Below are positions 7,911 through 12,930 of a stretch of 12,930 nucleotides of DNA, one piece after another. This DNA comes from Akkermansia muciniphila (GTDB lineage: Bacteria > Verrucomicrobiota > Verrucomicrobiia > Limisphaerales > UBA9464), in contig CAMCFL010000029.1 of assembly GCA_945873715.1 (NCBI GenBank), positions 1 to 12,930 on the forward strand, in the 5' to 3' direction. A program made the position numbers and the translations under genes. How positions within the stretch are numbered: position 1 is the first letter of the stretch; every line of letters begins with the position of its first letter. The notes beneath the pieces are model-generated. The model was not told where the DNA came from and ran no database searches. It worked only from the letters and a program-made list of their open reading frames with translations.

Positions 7911-9500
7911 ATGAAAAACACCGCTCTAGTCGTACTCCTCCGTTTAGCCTTCGGCCTGGTGCTTGCCGGCGGTTTCCTTCCCGCTACCGGGCACGGCCTG
8001 ACCCTGAATCTGCAACGCCGCGATCCGGTCACGGGCGCGATCACCCTTCAAAAGGAGGAAGTTGATCCGAAACGCGTCGGGGTCATCGCGGTGGATGTCT
8101 GGAATTTTCACTGGTGCAAGACGGCGACGATGCGCGTGGATGCGTTCGTCCCGCGCATGAATAAAGCCCTCGAAGCTGCCCGCGCGCTGGGTATGAAGGT
8201 CATGTTGTGTCCGAGTGACGTGGTGGAGAACTATGCGGGCTACCCGCAACGCGAAGCCATCTTCGCGCTGCCGAAGGTGACGGTGCCCAAGGTGATGGAC
8301 GTGACGTGCCCGCCGGTGCCGGATGCCGGCGGATGCGCCTGCGGTCGCGAGCGGTGCGGAGGCAATTATGGTTGGGACGGCATGCACCCGGCGCTGGCGA
8401 TTGCCCCTGACGACCTGATGCCCGATACGCAGGCCGAGGTTTACGCCATCTGCCAGAAGCACGGGTTGACGCATCTGATCTATGTCGGGTTTCACACGCA
8501 GGTTTGCCTGCTGGGCAAGCCGATGGGGCTGCGGGCGATGAAAGCCGCGGGTCTCCAATGCGTGCTCGCGCGGGACATGACCGATGCCCATCCGGGATAC
8601 GACCCGTCCCGCAATTTCACGCCGGACCTCAACACCGAGCAGGTGGTGGAACATTTCGAGAAGCATCTGGCGCCCACGATCCATTTCCAAGAGGAGCTGA
8701 CCCGGCTCGGGAAGTGGGATTCAAAATGGGTGTTGGATCCGGTGCGCATCGCGCCGTGGGGCACGCCGATGCGCCCGCATCTGTTCGAGCAACCCATCAC
8801 CGTGACCCTCACCGCTCCGCTCAATCCCGGCGCTGAGATTCGCTACACGCTGGACGGTTCGAAGCCTTCGCCCAACTCCACGCTTTACGCCAGACCGCTC
8901 GTGTTCACCAACGCCGCGCAATTGCGCGTCGCGGCGTTCCGCGACGGACGGGCGGTTTGCCTGGAGTCGGAAGGATCGTTCGCGCGCATGAGCCCGATGC
9001 CACCGGCACCGGATGTCGCCATCGGCGATCTGAAGCCGGTCCGCAACGTCGGCTTTGGCCATACCTACGGCGGCGATGTTCGATACTCCGGCCAGACCAA
9101 GCCGCCGCAGAAGGACAGGTCGAACCTGGGCCAGCCGTTGAAGGTCAATCGAAAGACCTACGACATGGGCATGGGTGTCCACGCCCCGTGCGCTCTGATG
9201 TATGAGCTCAAGCCCGAGTGGAAACGCTTCGTCGCCCTGGCGGGCGCAGATGAGAACCTCGTCAGCATGAGCAACGGCTCGAACCTCGCCATGCACCCGA
9301 GCGTGGTCTTCAAGGTGTTCATCGACGGCAAGGAAGCCGCCGCCAGCCCGGTGATGCGCATCGTGTCGCCGGCGTGGCGGTTCGATGTGCCGATCCCCGA
9401 AGGCGCGAGGATCATCAGTCTGGTCGCCATGGATGCCGGCAACGGTTCCCGCGAAGACTTCGCCAACTGGGCCAACGCCGGATTCATTGTCCGGAAATGA
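7911..9500 (+). CDS. Secreted isochorismatase-fold cysteine hydrolase with chitobiase-C-like and NPCBM domains
   Basis: The 529-residue product starts with a signal peptide (MKNTALVVLLRLAFGLVLAG, cleavage near 25-29). Residues 52-285 are an isochorismatase-like cysteine hydrolase: IAVDVW carries the likely catalytic Asp (D62) and VGFHTQVC the likely nucleophile (C199). The usual Lys between them is not evident. A short Cys cluster (C142, C144, C149) precedes HPAL (159-162). Residues 293-345 match the chitobiase/hexosaminidase C-terminal-like module (IRYTLDGSKPSPNSTLY, then Pro and a hydrophobic strand). Residues 369-528 match NPCBM, a carbohydrate-binding module (MGMGVHAP, VVFKVFIDGKE, a C-terminal DFANWANAGF). 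The 35-base gap to the permease suggests one operon. Hydrolysis of an amide or ester on a glycan or glycoside outside the cytoplasm is inferred; the real substrate is unknown. An upstream in-frame ATG at 7767 is rejected because it overlaps the permease and buries the signal peptide. Confidence 0.92.
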   Translation: MKNTALVVLLRLAFGLVLAGGFLPATGHGLTLNLQRRDPVTGAITLQKEEVDPKRVGVIAVDVWNFHWCKTATMRVDAFVPRMNKALEAARALGMKVMLCPSDVVENYAGYPQREAIFALPKVTVPKVMDVTCPPVPDAGGCACGRERCGGNYGWDGMHPALAIAPDDLMPDTQAEVYAICQKHGLTHLIYVGFHTQVCLLGKPMGLRAMKAAGLQCVLARDMTDAHPGYDPSRNFTPDLNTEQVVEHFEKHLAPTIHFQEELTRLGKWDSKWVLDPVRIAPWGTPMRPHLFEQPITVTLTAPLNPGAEIRYTLDGSKPSPNSTLYARPLVFTNAAQLRVAAFRDGRAVCLESEGSFARMSPMPPAPDVAIGDLKPVRNVGFGHTYGGDVRYSGQTKPPQKDRSNLGQPLKVNRKTYDMGMGVHAPCALMYELKPEWKRFVALAGADENLVSMSNGSNLAMHPSVVFKVFIDGKEAAASPVMRIVSPAWRFDVPIPEGARIISLVAMDAGNGSREDFANWANAGFIVRK

Positions 9501-9556
9501 CACCCTGGAATCCAACCGGACGGCAATTCATTCAGACTCCTAGGTTCCGTCACCCC

Positions 9557-12500
9557 ATGAGAACGCTCCTGCTTCGATCCCGCACCCTGGTCGCTCCCGC
9601 CGTGGTCCTCCTGTCCGCTTGGATGGGGGCGATGGCCGCTGAATCCATGGCCTTCCAGACCCGCGCCCGCGCGCTGGCGAAGGGCGATACGAACAAGGTC
9701 GAAGTCATCGAGCGGCAGGTGCATTGGGATCCAACCCGCACCGCCGTGGTGATCTGCGACATGTGGGACAAGCACCATTGTCCGGATGCAACCGAGCGCG
9801 TGGGCGAAATGGCGCCACGGATGAACGAGGTGCTGAAGGCCGCCCGGGCCAAAGGGATGCTCATCATCCACTGTCCCAGCGACACCCTGGGATTCTACCA
9901 GGATCATCCTGGCCGCAAGCTCGCCCAGGCCGCGCCGAAGGTGGCAACCAAGGTTCCACTGCAAGGCTGGTGCTCCCTCAATGGCGTCAAGGAACCGCCC
10001 CTGCCCATCGACGACTCGGACGGCGGCTGCGACGGTTGCCCAGAGTGCCCCGGGTATGGCGCATGGAAGCGGCAGCATCCCGCCTTGGAAATCACGGACG
10101 GTGATGCGATCACCGACTCCGCCGAGGCATTCTATCTGATGCGCCAGCGCGGCATCACCAATGTCGTCATCATGGGGGTGCACATCAACATGTGCGTGCT
10201 CGGCCGCTCCTTTGCCATCCGGCAGATGGTGGCCCAGGGGCAGAACGTCCTGCTCGTGCGCGACCTGACGGACTCGATGTATAACCACCGGATGCGTCCC
10301 TATGTCTCGCACTTTCGCGGCACGGAGATGGTCGTGGAACATATCGAGCAATACTGGTGCCCCAGCATCACCAGCGCGGATTTTCTGGGCGGCGAACCCT
10401 TCCGGTTCCAGGGCGACGTCAAGAAGCGGATCGCGCTGATCATCGGCGAGAACGAGTATTCGACTTGGGAAACCCTGCCGGAGTTTGCGCGAAAGGAACT
10501 CGAGTGGCGCGGCTATCAGGTTTCCCAGGTGGTGGCTCCCAACCAGGAAGGCAATCCAAACTTCCAGAACTTCGAGGCGATTCGGGACGCGGATCTGATC
10601 GTGGTGAGCGTCCGGCGGCGCACGCCGCCCAAGGCGATGATGGATCTGCTACGCGCTCATGTGACCGCGGGAAAGCCGGTCGTCGGCCTGCGCACGGCCA
10701 GCCATGCGTTTCAGGCGACCCCCGCCAGCGCGGACTTCGCGGCGTGGAACGAGTTTGATGTGGAGGTGCTCGGCGGCCATTACGCCGGCCACTACAACAA
10801 CAAGCCGCCGGCGGCCCCGCACAGCTTGATCGAAGTCGTCCGGTCCAACGCGGCTCATCTTGTTCTCACCGGAGTGAAGGTGGCTCCGTTTCGCGTGACT
10901 TCGCACCTCTACAAGAGCCAACGCCTCGCCCCGGGCGTGGTCCCGCTCCTGCAAGGAAGAGTCGAAGGTAGGGACTTTGTGGAACCGGTGGCCTGGGTTC
11001 ATCCTGGGCCGGATCGACGGGTGTTTTACACTTCACTCGGAAACGAGGATGACTTCAAGTTGCCCGCCTTCCGCCGCCTGTTGCTGAATGGCATCCTGTG
11101 GTCCCTCCACGATCCCGTCCCGCCGGCCGCGTATGAGACGGCGGCCGCATCCGCGAAAGCTGCCATCCCGCCGCCAACCGCTCCAGCACCGGCACCAGCA
11201 CCGGCACCGGCACCGGCACCGGCCGTGGTTCCCGCACGGGTGGCAACGCAGACCCCTGCATCCTTGCCAACCCCGGACTTGCCGCAGGAGACCAAAGCTC
11301 CCGCCCTGAGCCCCAAGGAGGCCATGGCGCATTTCCAGGTGGCCGATGATCTCGAGTGGGAACAGGTCCTGGCCGAACCACAGATCTCCCAGCCTGTCTT
11401 TCTCAATTTTGATGAACGCGGTCGCATGTGGGTCGTGGAGTATCGGCAGTATCCCGCTCCGGCGGGTTTGAAGATGGTCAGCCGCGACAGCGTCTGGCGC
11501 GCGGTATACGACCGGGTCCCGCCCCCGCCGCCCAAGCACTTCAAAGGCGCCGACCGGATCACGATTCACGAGGACTCCGATGGCGACGGGGCCTTCGATC
11601 GTCACAGAACCTTCGTCGATGGTCTCAACATCGCCACCGCGGTTGAACGCGGGCGCGGCGGAGTCTGGGTTTTGAATCCGCCTTACTTGCTCTTTTATCC
11701 GGATGCCAACAACGACGACGTGCCGGACGGCGATCCGGAGGTGCGGTTGTCCGGCTTCGGTCTCGAGGACACGCACAGCGTCGCCAACTCGCTCCGCTGG
11801 GGGCCCGACGGATGGCTCTATGCTTCCCAGGGCAGCACGGTCACCGCCAACATCGTGGTCGCTGGACCCGACGGAAGTCCGAAGAACGCGACGCCGATTC
11901 ATTCCCAGGGACAGAACATCTGGCGCTATCACCCGGAGCAGCGGGTTTACGAAGTGTTCTCCGAGGGGGGGGGCAACGCGTTTGGATGTGAGATCGACAG
12001 TCAAGGGCGCATTTTCTCGGGACACAACGGCGGCGACACCCGGGGATTCCACTATGTGCAAGGCGGATACCTCCAGAAAGGCTTCGAGAAACACGGTCCT
12101 CTCTCGAATCCCTATGCGTACGGCTATTTCCCGGCCATGGCGCACGGCAGCGAGCCGCGCTTCACGCATAACTTCGTCCTCTACGATCATGGATCGTTGC
12201 CCGCACGATACACTGGCAAGCTGTTCGGGGTTGAACCTCTTCAAGGCAGGATTGTGCAAAGCGAGCTCATTCCGGACCGGTCCACCTTTCGCACCCGCGA
12301 CCTTTCCCGCCCTGTGACGAGTGCCGATCGCTGGTTTCGGCCGGTGGACATCAAGGTGGGTCCCGATGGCGCCATCTACGTCTGCGACTGGTATGACCAG
12401 CAGGTGAATCACTATCGTAATCATGAAGGGAAGATGGACACCCACAACGGCCGGATCTACCGGCTGAAAGGCAAAGGGGCGCCTCCACAGCGGATGGAGG

Positions 12501-12930
12501 AACTCTCCCGTCTCACTTCGCCTCAACTCCTGGAGCGACTCAACCATCCCAACCGCTGGGTTCGGCAGACGGCGTTGCGCCTGTTGGGCGACCGGCGCGA
12601 ATCTACACTCGCTCCCGCTCTTGCCGCGGCGCTCCCACGGAGCTCCGGTCAGATCGCCCTGGAGACCCTGTGGGCGTTGAACCTCTCGGGTGGTTTGACG
12701 GAGGTCGAAGCGCTTCGAGCCCTCGATCATTCCGACGCGTTCGTCCGGCTCTGGACCGTGCGCTTGCTGGGCGATGGTGCACGCATCCCGGCGGAGGTCG
12801 CCGGGAAACTGGCGGCGATGGCGGCCCGGGAACCAAATCTGGAAGTTCGGAATCAGCTTGCCGCCACCGCCAAACGATTGCCGGCAAGGAACGGCCTCGC
12901 GCTGGTTCAGGCCCTGGCCCGGCGCGCCGA
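9557..12930 (+). CDS. Secreted fusion: isochorismatase-like, ThuA-like, PVC-type dehydrogenase propeller, HEAT (partial)
   Basis: The frame is open from the ATG at 9557 to the window end (1124 codons, no stop), so the gene is 3'-truncated by the window. Residues 1-28 form a signal peptide (ending GAMAA). Residues 45-285 are an isochorismatase-fold cysteine hydrolase: VVICDMWDKHHC (D68), a Cys cluster (C158, C161, C164), HPAL (174-177) and VHINMCV (C213). Residues 289-520 are ThuA-like (RIALIIGENEYSTW, IVVSVRRRTP, GGHYAGHY, FYTSLGNEDDF). Residues 521-590 are a Pro/Ala-rich linker. Residues 591-975 match the PVC putative membrane-bound dehydrogenase propeller (HEDSDGDGAFD, LRWGPDGWLYASQG, FRPVDIKVGPDGAIYVCDWY, GRIYRL). 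From about 985 HEAT-like repeats begin (LLERLNHPNRWVRQTALRLL). Family relatives usually end in a CxxCH cytochrome domain, which would lie past 12930. ThuA plus propeller is a common PVC pairing; the N-terminal hydrolase is the unusual addition. The order suggests coupled hydrolysis and oxidation of one substrate outside the cytoplasm (inference). Confidence 0.92.
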   Translation, partial: MRTLLLRSRTLVAPAVVLLSAWMGAMAAESMAFQTRARALAKGDTNKVEVIERQVHWDPTRTAVVICDMWDKHHCPDATERVGEMAPRMNEVLKAARAKGMLIIHCPSDTLGFYQDHPGRKLAQAAPKVATKVPLQGWCSLNGVKEPPLPIDDSDGGCDGCPECPGYGAWKRQHPALEITDGDAITDSAEAFYLMRQRGITNVVIMGVHINMCVLGRSFAIRQMVAQGQNVLLVRDLTDSMYNHRMRPYVSHFRGTEMVVEHIEQYWCPSITSADFLGGEPFRFQGDVKKRIALIIGENEYSTWETLPEFARKELEWRGYQVSQVVAPNQEGNPNFQNFEAIRDADLIVVSVRRRTPPKAMMDLLRAHVTAGKPVVGLRTASHAFQATPASADFAAWNEFDVEVLGGHYAGHYNNKPPAAPHSLIEVVRSNAAHLVLTGVKVAPFRVTSHLYKSQRLAPGVVPLLQGRVEGRDFVEPVAWVHPGPDRRVFYTSLGNEDDFKLPAFRRLLLNGILWSLHDPVPPAAYETAAASAKAAIPPPTAPAPAPAPAPAPAPAVVPARVATQTPASLPTPDLPQETKAPALSPKEAMAHFQVADDLEWEQVLAEPQISQPVFLNFDERGRMWVVEYRQYPAPAGLKMVSRDSVWRAVYDRVPPPPPKHFKGADRITIHEDSDGDGAFDRHRTFVDGLNIATAVERGRGGVWVLNPPYLLFYPDANNDDVPDGDPEVRLSGFGLEDTHSVANSLRWGPDGWLYASQGSTVTANIVVAGPDGSPKNATPIHSQGQNIWRYHPEQRVYEVFSEGGGNAFGCEIDSQGRIFSGHNGGDTRGFHYVQGGYLQKGFEKHGPLSNPYAYGYFPAMAHGSEPRFTHNFVLYDHGSLPARYTGKLFGVEPLQGRIVQSELIPDRSTFRTRDLSRPVTSADRWFRPVDIKVGPDGAIYVCDWYDQQVNHYRNHEGKMDTHNGRIYRLKGKGAPPQRMEELSRLTSPQLLERLNHPNRWVRQTALRLLGDRRESTLAPALAAALPRSSGQIALETLWALNLSGGLTEVEALRALDHSDAFVRLWTVRLLGDGARIPAEVAGKLAAMAAREPNLEVRNQLAATAKRLPARNGLALVQALARRA
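11186..11221 (+). repeat. Hexanucleotide tandem repeat GCACCG x6 in a linker
   Basis: Six tandem copies of GCACCG (the second copy is GCACCA) encode (Ala-Pro)6 inside the linker between the ThuA-like and propeller domains of the last gene. The unit is six bases, so gain or loss of copies keeps the frame and only changes linker length. Ala-Pro stretches are typically stiff, extended spacers between domains. Confidence 0.85.

Noticed and set aside
11033..12730. Antisense reading frame of 565 codons over the fusion gene
   Set aside because: The + frame from 9557 is open throughout and carries conserved PVC propeller motifs; the antisense product has low-complexity Arg/Cys runs from the Ala-Pro repeat.

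Overview
The window looks like GC-rich chromosomal DNA from a bacterium of the Planctomycetota-Verrucomicrobiota (PVC) group, most likely a verrucomicrobial or planctomycetal polymer degrader or a metagenomic relative. This rests on gene content. It holds a DUF1549/DUF1553 protein with an adjacent DUF1501 protein, a PVC-type membrane-bound-dehydrogenase propeller with HEAT repeats, a ThuA-like domain and several secreted proteins; the first three are characteristic of that group. Clear Shine-Dalgarno sites are mostly absent. Genus cannot be told from the sequence.

Six protein-coding genes all lie on the + strand and fill nearly the whole window. (1) 52-2643 encodes a secreted PSCyt2/PSD1 (DUF1549-DUF1553) protein with a CxxCH motif and a long Ala-rich coiled-coil insert. 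(2) 2640-4136 encodes a Tat-exported DUF1501 protein whose ATG overlaps the previous TGA. (3) 4226-6541 encodes a secreted 771-aa protein of no recognised family, with an alpha/beta N-terminal part and a C-terminal part that looks like an (alpha/alpha)6 six-hairpin glycosidase fold. (4) 6649-7875 encodes a 12-TM MFS permease resembling the nucleoside:H+ symporter family. (5) 7911-9500 encodes a secreted isochorismatase-fold cysteine hydrolase carrying a chitobiase-C-terminal-like domain and an NPCBM carbohydrate-binding domain. (6) 9557 to beyond the window end encodes a giant secreted fusion: a second isochorismatase-fold domain, a ThuA-like domain, an (Ala-Pro)n linker, a PVC-type dehydrogenase propeller and HEAT repeats. 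No RNA genes, CRISPR arrays, insertion sequences or att sites were seen, and no gap exceeds about 110 bases.

The short gaps, one ATGA overlap between reading frames and the common strand suggest one transcription unit, or two or three closely packed ones. Five of the six products appear to be exported and the sixth is a permease. The simplest reading (inference) is a locus for extracytoplasmic breakdown or modification of a glycan or glycoside, followed by uptake of a small product. The most unusual part is the pair of neighbouring isochorismatase-fold domains. They share a non-canonical signature (D-x-W-x-x-H-x-C, CPSD, a three-Cys cluster, HPAL, G-x-H-x-x-x-C) and lack an obvious catalytic Lys. 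One is joined to carbohydrate-binding domains and the other to ThuA and an oxidoreductase-like propeller.
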